A stretch of 64,000 bases of DNA from Oncomelania hupensis (GCA_036898135.1 CM072514.1:13342215-13406214); one strand, 5' to 3'. Positions 19,692-30,580 are shown, counted from the first letter of the stretch. Program-made: numbers and translations. The notes: generated by a model from the letters alone, not told the origin.

Positions 19692-19765
19692 ATTTAATGG
19701 ATTCGAACCTGAGTTGTTTCCCCGTCAGGTGGAAGAAACTTGTTACTGAGCTATTCTGCTATTCC
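19692..19765 (-). ncRNA. tRNA-like pol III promoter head (tRNA-derived SINE or tRNA pseudogene)
   Basis: On the - strand, an A box TAGCTCAGTAAC (19742-19753) and a B box GGTTCGAATCC (19699-19709) are spaced as in tRNAs. The anticodon arm does not fold canonically (loop ACCTGAC lacks T33), so this is not a functional tRNA gene. Confidence 0.5.
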
Positions 19766-19977
19766 GGACCCGCCATTGTTTTGAAATAATGATAATTAAT
19801 TCCAATAATAATAATTTATTTTATAAAGCGCAATTCCAAACTAAAATGTCCGCTTCAAGCGCAAAGTCTGTTATAAAAATGGCAGTACGATCTAAGAAAA
19901 TACCAAAATTATATATTAATCCATCCATCCAATTCTCAGGAAATGCGCGGACGAAACACATGCACGCACGCTCGCAT

Positions 19978-20001
19978 ACACACACACATACACACGCATG
20001 C

Positions 20002-20058
<57 letters not shown>

Positions 20059-20180
20059 CGGACAAATCGAAAGAATTTTACCGCAATTCTGAGAACACAC
20101 ACACACACACACACACGCGGCCACACCCACCAACTCACAACCACCCACCCACCCAGAGAGAGAGAGAGAGGGAGGGGGGG
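19978..20180. repeat. (CA)n, (GA)n dinucleotide arrays
   Basis: CA-rich at 19978-20003, (GA)n at 20007-20051, (AC)n at 20095-20115, GA-rich at 20155-20180. Confidence 0.93.
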
Positions 20181-20439
20181 GGAGAGGAAGCATTACCGGC
20201 ATATCTCTGTTAAATGTACGGCGGCGGAATACCCAAAAGTGGAAGCTCAGATAGTGAGCCTGGCATCGGTAGCGCCCTACCCCACTGGCCTTATGCTCCA
20301 CGGTGCTGTGTGTGTGTGACCAGAAGGCAGAGAGCAAAGGCCTGAATGGACCAGAAGTCGATTCCAATCTCGCTCCGGCATACAAGAGGGGCACTGGAGT
20401 TCTCGTCTTAGGAACCTCTTCTCATTCCTTGCACCCTTT

Positions 20440-20814
20440 ATTTTCTTCTTCTTCTTCTTCTTCTTCTTCTTCTTCTTCTTCTTCTTCTTCTTCTTCTTCT
20501 TCTTCTTCTTCTTCTTCTTCTTCCTCTTGTCGTCCTCCTCCTCCTTCTTTTTCTTTTTTCTTCTTCTTGTTTTTGCTCTTCTTCTTCTTCGTCTTGTTCT
20601 TGTTCTTCTTGTTCTTGTTTTTGTTCTTCTTATTCTTCTTCTTAGCATTTTTTTCATTTTGTTGTTGTTGCTGTTGTTGTTGTTGCTCTTCTTCTCCTTC
20701 TTCTTCTTCTTCCTTCCTACTTCTTCTTCTCCTTCTCCTTCTTTTTCCTTCCTAATATTTCTTCTTCTTCTTCTTCTACTACTTCTTAAGATTTTTCTTC
20801 TTCTTCTTTTTCTT

Positions 20815-20896
<82 letters not shown>

Positions 20897-21188
20897 CACT
20901 TCTTCAGATTTTTCTTCTTCTTCTTCTTCTTCTTCTTCTTCTTCCTTCCTTCCTACTTCTTCTTCTCCTTCTCCTTCTTTTTCCTTCCTAATATTTCTTC
21001 TTCTTCTTCTTCTACTACTTCTTAAGATTTTTCTTCTTCTTCTTTTTCTTCTACTACTACTACTACTACCACTTCTTCAGATTTTTCTTCTTCTTCTTCT
21101 TCTTCTTCTTCTTCTTCTTCTTCTTCTTCTTCGTCTTCGTCTTCTTCTTCTTCTTCTTCTTCTTCTTCTTCTTCTTCTTCTTCTTCTT

Positions 21189-21219
<31 letters not shown>

Positions 21220-21560
21220 TTCTTCTTCTTCTTCTACTTTTTCTTCTTCTACTACTTCTTCTTCTTCTACTTTTTCTTCTTCTACTTCTTCTTCTACTTC
21301 TTCTTCTACTTCTTCTTCTTCTACTTCTTCTTCTTCTACTACTTCTTCTTCTACTTCTTCTTCTTCTACTTCTTCTTCTACTTCTTCTTCTTCTACTTCT
21401 TCTTCTTCTACTTCTTCTTCTTCTACTTCTTCTTCTACTTCTACTTCTTCTTCTACTTCTTCTTCTACTTCTTGTTCTTCCTCTTCTTCATCTCCTCATT
21501 ATCCTTCCCTTTTATATATCTTTTTATCCTCATCCTTCTCCTCCTCCTCCTCTTTCTTCT
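20440..21560. repeat. 1.1-kb polypyrimidine tract of CTT/CTA/CCT triplets
   Basis: Almost pure pyrimidine on the + strand apart from CTA triplets and GTT blocks. An internal ~280-bp segment is duplicated: CCTTCCTACTTCTTCTTCTC at ~20712 and ~20943, each followed by AATATTTCTTC, ACTTCTTAAGATTTTTC and ACCACTTCTTCAGATTTTTC. Confidence 0.95.
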
Positions 21561-21597
21561 CCATCTTTGTAAAGGTCCCAGACTCCATGTTCAACAT

Positions 21598-21695
21598 TTT
21601 GTCCGGATGGCTCAGTAGTCCTGGTGCTAAATGAAGCGCAGACTTGCAGCAAGTGTGCGTTTAAGGAAGCTTGAGTTCGGCCACCGCCTTGAGCA
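21598..21695 (+). ncRNA. tRNA-like SINE head
   Basis: GGATGGCTCAGTAGTCCTGG (A-box-like TGGCTCAGTAG) followed ~60 nt later by GAGTTCGGCCACC (B-box-like). The middle CAGACTTGCAGCAAGTGTG is echoed at 25350-25375 and 43150-43170, suggesting a dispersed tRNA-derived family. Confidence 0.4.
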
Positions 21696-21699
21696 ACTC

Positions 21700-22950
21700 T
21701 TTGAGCGGTAGAGCGACCTGTACAGAACTCGTACATTCGTTTGCAGTATATTCGGGGCTGATAGGAGACTAGTTAGTGTTCTGAGTGGGACAGAGGGTCC
21801 TCAATCTTGTCCGCCCTGCTGTGAGCACTGGCCATCTTACTGCTTCAATCAGAGTAATGGATGTAGGCATTTCACAGCATAGTTGGAGGTTCAAATGACC
21901 AAAGCTGGTGCGTCCTCTCCATCACACCCGTATGGTTTCGCAATGCGTCGGCTGTGTTTTTAACTAAAATCAGCACTGCTCTGTGACTGCCGAGCTTTCG
22001 CTGTGAAGTTTCCCCTGGACCAGTGACATGCAGACTAATCAAACTGTGTATGTATATTCTAAACCCAAGTTCGGTGCCAGCTAAAGGCGTTCCTGCGTGC
22101 AGGATAGAGCCGTGGTGATCAAAAAGCAATCACGCCCATCATCGTTATGACCCTTCACAATGAACACAGCCTCACAGCAGCTAGAATTGTCTCCCCTGTC
22201 CCCTGGCGCCACCGTGGGGGAAAATGGCGGCTGACAGGTGGAAAACAAACAAGGCAGTGTCGTGCAGCAAGGCCAAAGCCGACATTAACTTCCTGACGAC
22301 ATGCCACGTGTCGCTTGGCCCAGCATCCGTGAAAAAGGCGCCATCACGTTCTAAATCATCCTGTTCTACACACGTTGGAAGTGTCTGATTTCTCTCTGTT
22401 CCAGTGAGTTAAGCATCGTACATTTTGAGATTTGCATATTAGGCGCAGGCCATTTCTCTATAGGTTTTCTCTAGCCAAGACAAGTCAAGTCAACAGATCT
22501 GTATTTTCCCAAAGGAGAATTTTCACCGCACATTGTAGGCCAGACAAAAATTGTTTTACAAAAATCTATAACAATCCGTTCATCGAAATCTGTTTAATTT
22601 TATGTGTTTTGTATAGCTTTAGTATGTGCGTTTGTACAGTTGCTTTGAAAAGCCTTTGCAAACATCAGAAATGACTTTTCAAAAATGTCTATGCAGGTCA
22701 AGAAAAGTTCCATTTTCGCATACACTAGTTCTTGGCGTAGACGTTCTTGTGATTAATTAGGTTGTCCCGACTCAATAGGCTAAATGATAAAGAATCCTAT
22801 GAGTCTTTCAAGCATAGATGGTAGTTACATCATTTCTGTAATATAGAACTTACTAGCGGCGAACCATTGACTGATTTGAAAGCGTTCTTCTGACGTTGAT
22901 GTTCGATGGTTCGACATTTCTCAACATATTTAATTATTTCTTTCTGCCCG
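21700..22950. other. Low-repeat non-coding DNA
   Basis: Nothing supported; GC-richer stretch at 22190-22330. Confidence 0.4.
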
Positions 22951-22959
22951 TTTACCTGC

Positions 22960-23050
22960 CTCCCTCCTTCCCTCTCTCTCTCCCTCCATCCTTCCCTCGC
23001 TCTCTCTCCCTCTCTCTCTCTCTCATTCGCCCGCCTCTCTCTTTGTCTCT
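22960..23050. repeat. CCT/CT-rich pyrimidine tract
   Basis: Imperfect (CT)n and (CCCT)n. Confidence 0.85.
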
Positions 23051-23490
23051 AATGAAGGGCAGCAGGATTGTCCACTACGGCAGCGCATTCCCTAGAAGTG
23101 GAGTCATGAAAAGTCAAGATGGAAGCGTGCAAATTGCCCTATAGCCAGAAGAATAGGGATGTCGCTGAAATGATGAGAACCATCCAGAGCTTCTGAGATC
23201 AAGGAACAGCTTTCCTTCAATGGATTTGTCGTCGCGTGTGACAGGATGGATAGGAAGCAAGCAGAACGCAGTCCATTATCATCATCGTTTACTGCCCCGC
23301 CCTTTCTGCAAATTCCCACAGCAGTCGCCATCAGCCAAAGAAGCGGAAAGGCCCGTGCACAGACATCCATCAGTGGCTGTGAGGGGGATTGGAAGGGGCA
23401 GGAGGTGATCAGCGGTTGTGGGTGGCAAAGGGAGCACCTTTAGTGTTTTTCTGGGTTTAAACGTAACATTATCCAACACACCTGATAATA
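23051..23490. other. Non-coding, apparently unique
   Basis: Balanced composition and no repeat match within the window; open frames on both strands but no splice evidence. Confidence 0.35.
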
Positions 23491-23578
23491 ATAACAAAGC
23501 GAAACAGCGCCTTTCCAGCTCAAGGACTGCTCAAAGCGGTGACCTACACCGGATCTAACTCAAGGCCTGCACTGTGCT
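23490..23578 (-). repeat. Family B repeat, 3' fragment
   Basis: AGCGCCTTTCCAGCTCAAGGACTGCTCAAAG... and GGATCTAACTCAAGGC match the 3' third of family B. Confidence 0.65.
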
Positions 23579-23579
23579 T

Positions 23580-24410
23580 AAATGTGCTACCCATTTTATT
23601 GCCTAAAAACCGTATTTCTGAGGCGGCAAATCATATAAACCGATTTTTGCTTGGGCGGCATGAGATAAGCTTCTGACTTCTTTGAACTGGTAACAGGGCT
23701 ATGTGTTTCGTTTTGCATCACACTGTACACCATGTAGGTTTGTAGAGTTTGAAAATGTGATGGAATTTTAATCCGATAACAGAATTTGTCTTGAGGAAGG
23801 TTTTAATACCAAAATATTGACTTTTTGAAGAAAAAACAAACTTGTTGTTTGAGTGTTTTGACTTTCCTTTCTATATTCTCATTGTCTTATCTTGGCTTTT
23901 CCTAGCTTTGTAATAACTGTGGAATCTATGCAATCTATGACAGTTGAACGTCGTTGCTAACTCTCAAATTACTCACTTGGTTCAGACGAAAGCTGGGGTT
24001 GTCCTGGAGATATGGACGAACTGGTGTTGTTGAGCAGTGATCAAAAGTGGTGACAGTGAGCGGAATGGCGTTTAGGTCGGAGAAGAGAGAACCAGACAAT
24101 TTTCACGTCAAGCAATGGCTTGTGGTCTTTGTTGTTTTTTTTTGTGTAGAGGGAGAGGGGGAGGGGGTAACTTTATAGAAGATATACACAACGTTTTGAG
24201 AATAGTGTGGAGTGGGATGGTAACAAACAATTCAAACCCATTAAAAAAACTTGGAAAGAACAAAACGAGAAGCAAAGAGGGTCATTACATCAAGAGATGG
24301 GTGGGAGAGGAGTGTTAGAGGGTGGGAGATTGGGAAGGAGAAAAGTAAGGAGTGAAGGTGGGAAGAGAAAGAGAAAGAGGAATGTTGCCTGTGCTATCAG
24401 GGCAGTGAAA
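23580..24410. other. Non-coding AT-rich DNA
   Basis: No supported feature. Confidence 0.4.
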
Positions 24411-24700
24411 GATGGGGCCGATCATGATGATGTTGATCATCAACTCTCCGTTCTGCCTCTGCATGACGCTCGTCCCCGAGGACACCATGTTTGCTGACGG
24501 CTGCTCCGGCCACCTCCGGGACATATGGCGCCCCCTATCAGCCGACCATCACTTCCACCGTTGGCATATGGAGGCCGCCATGATGGGCACGAGTTGTGTC
24601 CCCTCCTCAGCTCCAGTTACGGCCCCTGTAATGAGGGTCGGGGCACGTTTGGCGAGCGATCTCGTCCCTAGGGGATCTGGCTCTGTCTCTTTCACTGACA
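24411..24700. other. Unique GC-balanced block, open on the + strand
   Basis: Non-repetitive ~290 bp with an open frame from 24412 and a CTCF-like TATGGCGCCCCCTA at ~24524. Could be a regulatory element or an exon without recognisable domain; no clear splice borders. Confidence 0.3.
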
Positions 24701-24710
24701 CACACAAACA

Positions 24711-24713
<3 letters not shown>

Positions 24714-24775
<62 letters not shown>

Positions 24776-24878
24776 TCTCTCTCTTCCTCACACACATACA
24801 TCCACACACACACACACACACTTCTCTCTCACCTCTCACTCACTCTCATTCACATCTCTCTCACCTCTTTCTCTCTCT

Positions 24879-24925
<47 letters not shown>
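24714..24925. repeat. (CT)n microsatellite with CA interlude
   Basis: CT runs at 24714-24785 and 24890-24925, CA-rich centre. Confidence 0.95.
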
Positions 24926-24928
<3 letters not shown>

Positions 24929-25310
24929 CCAGTCTCTCACACTCTCCCCAGCGCTCGCTAGACCCTGATGCGTTTTATGTGCTGTCTGCAGGGTGGTGGG
25001 TCCGTGTGTGACATGCTGGTCTCTTTTGAAGGTGGTTGATGGATGAGATGGCTTGCCGTCCGCCGCTTGCCGGGTCCCGGTTCGCGCTCTTTATTAATTA
25101 AACGCCTTCTGGAACTCCGTGATTTGCTCTCCAAGCACCCACAGGCAGCCCCCCAGCCTTCACTACCCTGTCCTATCTTATCCGCAGTCTCATCGTCATC
25201 CTCGTCTTCAGTCTAAACCCCAGCCGTGTCCTAGCCCACTGCCAGCTCTCGGGTCCATGACAGCTTTGAAAACTACAGACTAGCTTGGCAACGACTCGTA
25301 AAATGTTTAG
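24926..25310. other. Non-coding, no identified feature
   Basis: Apparently unique. Confidence 0.4.
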
Positions 25311-25314
25311 GCAG

Positions 25315-25515
25315 ATTGGGTCGGGTTAGTAGCCTATGGTGTTACTCTGTGCGCCGTCTAGCAGCAAGTGTGTTTCTTGAGTTTCGCGTGTTCGATCATG
25401 GGTGGGTTGGTATACCTGGCACTTAACCGTCTAGGACCTGAGCGTCTGGATCTTTGAAGTCCGTAGAATGGGTGCGCGCACCGACTAGACCTTGGTCTGT
25501 ACTCTCATTTGAAGG
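25315..25515. repeat. tRNA-like head joined to family B 5' part
   Basis: GGGTTAGTAGCC (A-box-like) and GTGTTCGATCATGG (B-box-like, ~25387) precede the sequence CCTGGCACTTAACCGTCTAGGACC, ATCTTTGAAGTCC, TAGACCTTGG (family B, - orientation, 25415-25515). Confidence 0.45.
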
Positions 25516-25610
25516 AGTAGGTGACTATAGAAAAGTCAGTATTAAATTTTAAAAAAATAAATTTGCCCCTTGTTCGTTTGTCACTGAAAACTTCGGGATT
25601 GGAGATTAGA

Positions 25611-25965
25611 CTAGACCCAGCACATCACCAACGACGAAGTCCGACAAACCATCAAATAAGATATTGGACAACACGATGACCTGCTCACAGTGGTGAAGAA
25701 ACGGAAACTCCGATGGTATGGCCACGTCACCAGATCATCATGCCGTGCAAAGACCATCATGCAAGGCACGGTACAAGGAGGTAGAAGAAGAGGAAGACAG
25801 AAGAAGAGGTGGGAGGACAACATTCGAGAGTGGACTGGCTTGACACTGAGCGAAGCCATCAGGTTTGCTGATGACAGGGAAAGATGGAGTAAGCTGGTTT
25901 AACGATCATTTGTGGTGCCCCTACGACCTCCGAGTTACGGGATAGGATAGGATAGGATAGGATAG
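25611..25965 (+). mobile_element. RTE-like LINE 3' fragment
   Basis: Begins in the TQHITNDEVRQTI region, continues through VVKKRKLRWYGHVTRSS, GGRRRGRQKKRWEDNIREW and SEAIRFADDRERW, ends CCTCCGAGTTACGGGATAGG with five GGATA units. 5'-truncated. Confidence 0.85.
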
Positions 25966-26384
25966 CAGGGACCTCGGCGACCAGCGCCTTTACTATAAAC
26001 ACCTGTCCACGCATTAAAACAATCACTGACACTGTATACGCCTTGAGCAACTGCATTTAGTTGAAAAGCGCGCTAAGTGAAGAACAGCCCGCGATTCCAG
26101 AGTTGTAGCCAACGATGTCCAAGTTTTCACATTTATTTGGCCCACAGTTGGGTAACGATGATTGCAGAGTGCGTAGTTTGGGAGACAAAACGTCGACAAG
26201 GGAAGAGCGATGTTAACGGCATGTCAACACAACCGATTGGAGAGGGGGTGAGCAGAGGAAGAGGGTGGGGTGAGAGGAACAGGAGGGGACAGGGAAGAAT
26301 GGGGGAGAGGAGTCAGGCGCGTCTTTCTGAGTGGGGGAGAAAGCAGCGGCCCAAATGTAGGGTGCTGTGTGCGGCCTCCTTTTC

Positions 26385-26430
26385 AGTTGGAGAGGTGGCT
26401 GAAAGGTAACTCCATATTGAAAATGGCTGA
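26385..26430 (+). mobile_element. Mariner-like TIR fragment (left of family B insertion)
   Basis: GAGGTGGCTGAAAGGTAACTCC followed by ATATTGAAAATGGCTGATCAC aligns to the TIR at 46087. The alignment resumes at 26722 (AAATAGTACTGCATTGACATAAAAC) after the family B copy. Confidence 0.5.
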
Positions 26431-26439
26431 TCACTTTTT

Positions 26440-26721
26440 TTTGTCTTTATTTATTTTATTTATTTATTATTGAGGATTTGTATAGCGCAAATATTTGGCC
26501 GTACTTGGCGACTCAAGGCGCTGGCCGCTACAGGATCTAACTCAAGCCGCCCGAGGCGCCAACTGGCAGCCTTTGGGCGCATCGTAACACTCCAGACAAC
26601 TGAGCACAACCCTGGGCAGCCAAGGATGGGGGAGAAGGACCTAGGTGCATGGTGGGTGTGTTCTTGTCACCGGCACTAACCCGTCTAGGACATGAGCGTC
26701 AGGATCTTTAAAGTCCGTTAA
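26440..26721 (-). repeat. Family B repeat with (ATTT)n tail
   Basis: Complete-looking copy: (ATTT)n at the left, TATAGCGC, CTCAAGGCGCTGGCC, CAACTGAGCACAA, CGTCTAGGACATGAGCG, TTTAAAGTCC. It interrupts the mariner-like TIR. Confidence 0.8.
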
Positions 26722-26770
26722 ATAGTACTGCATTGACATAAAACAACAATATTATGATCATCACCATGGT
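26722..26770 (+). mobile_element. Mariner-like TIR fragment (right part)
   Basis: AAATAGTACTGCATTGACAT continues the TIR interrupted at ~26430 (compare 45929-45950 and 46138-46160). Confidence 0.45.
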
Positions 26771-26916
26771 ACAATGTATTTGCGGATCTCTTAGTACTTC
26801 TCATAATGACAAAAGCAGCCTATTAGGGTCCGTCGCTTGACACTTGGTTTTAGGTCTTCTGTGTCTTTCTCGTTATGTTGCTGAGCTTGCCCAAGCAGCG
26901 CATAAGACAAAATTTG

Positions 26917-27140
26917 GTTTAAACATAAATTTATTCAACACACTACATAATAATGCAAGGCAAAACATTAGGGCGCACAGGAGCATACGGCTTAAATGAG
27001 TGCTATCCAAATAATAAATAATGTATCAAAACTATCACTGGCGGACGACAGGGAACAACAAACAAAACATCGATATAAATTCAAGAAAAAAAGAGAAGTA
27101 ATAATTAAAAATAAAAATAGACATAATTTATTATCATTAT
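26917..27140 (-). repeat. Family C repeat (LINE 3'-end-like)
   Basis: Aligns with 39095-39295: shared ACATAAATTTATTCAACA, GCAAGGCAAAACAT, AGGGCGCACA, CTGGCGGACGACAGG. The reverse strand carries AATAAATTTATGTTTAAACC, a polyadenylation-like end. Confidence 0.75.
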
Positions 27141-27760
27141 TTTTTTAACTCCGAGGACATAAATACAATAGTTCTTATCATTTGACGCTGTTAAATTGTA
27201 CCTTTAAGAAATTATAAAGTACTTCGGAATGGCGGTGTGACAAACATACACACACACACACATATCCCCCCACCCCCCCACCCCCCACACACACACTCAA
27301 CATCATATTTGTGTGGGTTTATGGGGGTGGGGGGGATTGTATGTGTGCATGGGCTGAAGAAGAAGGGAACATCCTAGTGGACAAGGAGTGGGATGAGAGC
27401 GAGCAGCGTCAGTCTGGATTGGATAGGGAGAGTACGGATGGGGGTGGAAGTGGGACATTATCAGCCTCCTCCAAGCGTGGAAAAAACAGCTGCTGCCTCT
27501 TGCAGTGATGACAGGACCAAGTTAATCAAATGCCCTTCCACAGCTCTGGGTCGCTTTGGGTAACAAGGGGGTACCCGTCCACTTAGCACAGCGCGTCAAA
27601 TAGGAGTAGCAAACAGATCAATCATCACAAGATCACGCTAAGGATGGGAACTGCGAGGAAAGGAGAGGGGGGGGGGATTGGTAAGGAGGAGATGAAGGGA
27701 GAAGTGAGGAATGGGAGGGGAGGCATGGGGATGGGTTTTGTGGAACAGACAAATCACTTT
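27141..27760. other. Non-coding; CA and C-rich tract
   Basis: (AC)n and C-runs at 27247-27295; purine-rich 27640-27740. No gene. Confidence 0.5.
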
Positions 27761-27761
27761 C

Positions 27762-27763
<2 letters not shown>

Positions 27764-27820
<57 letters not shown>

Positions 27821-28123
27821 TGGACAATATGATGACCTGCTCACAGGGGTGAAAAAACGGAAACTCCGATGGTATGGCCACGCCACCAGATCATCAGGTC
27901 TTGCAAAGACCATTTTGCAAGGCACAGTGCAAGGAGGTAGAAGAAGAGGGAGACCGAAAAAGAAGTGAGAGGACAACATTCGAGAATGGACTGGTTTGAC
28001 ACTGAGCAAAACCATCAGGGTTGCTGAGGACAAGGAAAGATGGAGTACGCTGGTTAAACGATCATCTGTGGTGCCCCTACGACCTCCGAGTTACGGGATA
28101 GGATAGGAATAATAATAATAATG

Positions 28124-28212
<89 letters not shown>

Positions 28213-28540
28213 TGGACAATATGATGACCTGCTCACAGGGGTGAAAAAACGGAAACTCCGATGGTATGGCCACGTCACCAGATCATCAGGTCTTGCAAAG
28301 ACCATCTTGCAAGGTGGAAGTAGAGGGAGACCGAAAAAGAGGTGGGAGGACAACATTCGAGGATGGACTGGTTTGACACTGAGCGAAACAATCTGGGTTG
28401 CTGAGGACAGGGAAAGATGGCGTACGCTGGTTAAACGATCATCTGTGGTGCCCCAACGACCTTCGAGTTACGGGGTAGGATAGGATAGGATAGGATAGGA
28501 TAGGATAGGATAGGATAGGATAGGATAGGATAGGATAGGA
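27764..28540 (+). mobile_element. Tandem pair of (AAT)n + RTE-like LINE 3' ends
   Basis: Two units: (AAT)n 27764-27820 + RTE 27821-28108, and (AAT)n 28109-28212 + RTE 28213-28540. Both RTE pieces start at the same nucleotide (TGGACAATATGATGACCTGC) and share CTCACAGGGGTGAAAAAACGG-type variants not found in other copies, then encode RKLRWYGHVTRSSGLAKTILQG. The second lacks ~15 nt at 28315 and ends in 13 or so GGATA units. Confidence 0.88.
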
Positions 28541-28689
28541 CATCCACTTGCCTCAACAGCGGGTACACCAGTGTGTGTTAACCACACGAGAACAACCATC
28601 CCAAAACTCTAACACATAAGACACAAGAGGGAACAATTACAACAATTTTATTTACACCAGACAAACTAATCTATATATTTATATAATTA

Positions 28690-30208
28690 TTTATAATTAA
28701 TAATAATAATAATAATAATTACTGTATTTATAATGCGCTTATCTTATAATAATTATAACTCTAAGCGCGCACTCACACTCACGCACGCATGTGCACGCTT
28801 TAGACAATGACACATGTAACAATTACGCAAAAAAATACATTCACTCAAATATACTCATACCACAAACAGACCAGACACTATATGTAAGAGACAGCTGGCG
28901 ATGGGGTGCGTAGTGAGGTCATAGTGTTAGAACTGCTTGAAAAGGTAAGTTTTGAGGGCAGACTGGAAGGAGGTGGGAGAGGGTTTCTGACGGAGAGAGA
29001 GTGGAAGAGTATTCCAGATGGATGGGCCGTAGACAGAGAAGGAGCGGGACCCGAACGTGCTGAGTTTGGAGCGAGGAATGCGGAGGCGGAGAGGGTCGGA
29101 GGCAGAGCGAAGAGAGCGAGAGGGAATGTATGGGTGAAGTAAGTCAGAGAGATAGAGAGGAGCGGAGTTGTTGAGGGACTTGTAGCAGAGAGACAAGGTC
29201 TTGTATTGAATGCGTTGGGAGATGGGAAGCCAGTGTAGGGCTTTGAGCAAGGGAGTGACGTGGTCAGATTTCTTCTTTCTGAGGACGAGGCGGGCAGTAT
29301 TGTTTTGAACGCGTTGGAGAGGGAGAGTGGTGGAGCGGGGAAGGCCGGAAAGAAGGGAGTTGCAATAGTCGATGCGAGACAGGATGAGGGAGACAGCAAG
29401 TTTGGTGGCAGCTTCAGTGGTGAGGTATTTTCTGATCTGACTGATTCGACGGAGGTGGAAGTAGCAGGCCCGGGCGGTTGCAGAGACAAAGCTAGTCATT
29501 GAGAGAGAAGAGTCAAGGATAACGCCAAGGTTCTTGGCAGAGTCGGAGAGAGGGATAGAGGTACCGTCAAGCTGAAGATGGAGAGAGGAGGGGAGCTGAG
29601 GGAGTTTCTGGCGTGTGCCTACCAGCATGGCTTCCGTTTTGTCGTCGTTCAGTTTAAGTTTGTTTGCTGTCATCCAGTCCTTCACGTCTTCACAGCAGTC
29701 GGCCGTGCGAGTCAGGAGTGCCTGAATGTTGTCAGGTTTGTCTTTGTCTTGTAGTTGTGAGTCGTCAGCATAGAAGTGGTGGTTTATGTGATGAGACTGG
29801 ATGATGTTGGTCAGAGGGGAGGTGTAGAGTGTAAAAAGGACCGGACCCAGGACAGATCCCTGAGGAACTCCGCAGGAGAGCCTAACTGGGTCAGAGGATA
29901 TGCCATCGATGATAACGGACTGCCGTCTGTCGGAGAGGTAGGAAAGAAACCAGGAGTGAGCGGAGTCAGTGATGCCAAAGGAGTGTTGAAGGCGGTGGAG
30001 GAGGATAGAATGGTCAATAGTGTCGAAGGCGGCAGAGAGATCGAGTAGGGTAAGAAGGGAGATGTTGCCTGAGTCAGTTGAGAGAAGAAGATCGTTCAGA
30101 ATATGTAAAAGGGCTGTTTCAGTGCTGTGGTGCTTGCGATAGGCAGACTGGAAGGGACTGAGGAGATTGTTGATGGTGAGGTGAGCGTTGAGCTGGTTGA
30201 GTATTTAA
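28690..30208 (-). mobile_element. L2/CR1-like LINE, 5'-truncated
   Basis: Single open frame on the - strand from ~30207 to a stop at 28927 (about 427 codons) with RT landmarks in order: SAYRKHHSTETALL, LLDLSAAFDTIDH, PQGSVLGPVLF, HFYADDSQL, LGVILD, LLSGLPRS, LHWLPISQRI, SIWNTLPLSLR and LKTYLFKQF. Catalytic Y-A-D-D is intact. The 3' UTR ends AGCGCTTAGAG...ATAAGCGCATTATAAAT and a short (ATT)n at 28690-28725. No endonuclease. Confidence 0.9.
28927..30207 (-). pseudogene. L2/CR1-like reverse transcriptase (partial, frame intact)
   Basis: RT fingers to C-terminus without frameshift or stop, so the insertion is young or recently active. The N-terminal endonuclease and start are missing because of 5' truncation. 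Confidence 0.88.
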
Positions 30209-30580
30209 CCCACAATCACACTTAACTATCATGAAAAACAACACTAGTTAACAAACAATAATAAGAAATGAAAAACGTTTTTGGTAGTCTTTCTTGCTAC
30301 AGCCTATACGAGATCACAAAGGCTGTAGAATAATAAATTACTTAGCTAATTTGTACAAAGTATTACTTATACACACAGACTTAATAACATTGTAACAGTA
30401 ATAATAATAACTCTCAGTGGCTACAAATTATAAATGATACTTGACTATAGAAAATGCCACTCCAAATAAGTAAATATAATTTCTTGGAAAAGGATAACAA
30501 AGTTGTCTTATTTTATCTTATCTATCTGTACATGAGGCTTTACTTATCTATCTCTACATGAGGCTTTACACAACCAGTCG
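30209..30580. other. AT-rich non-coding DNA
   Basis: No identified feature. Confidence 0.5.

Noticed and set aside
19692..19765. Functional tRNA gene
   Set aside because: Anticodon loop lacks T33 and the acceptor arm does not pair; kept only as a tRNA-like head.
20303..20991. 150-residue Ser/Phe/Leu proteins and Lys-rich reverse frame
   Set aside because: Composition of the polypyrimidine tract; no domain.
22896..23144. 82-codon + strand frame
   Set aside because: Runs through a CT-rich tract; no homology recognised.
24412..25011. 199-codon + strand frame
   Set aside because: Its second half is (CT)n; the first part lacks recognisable domain or donor site, so only listed as a unique block.
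27764..28540. CRISPR-like array of repeats and spacers
   Set aside because: Only two long retroelement units; the genome is eukaryotic and no cas genes exist. The minisatellites at 42746, 44010, 45622 and 53555 likewise have no unique spacers.
28906..30048. + strand frames in 28.9-30.0 kb
   Set aside because: Shadow frames antisense to the L2-like reverse transcriptase.
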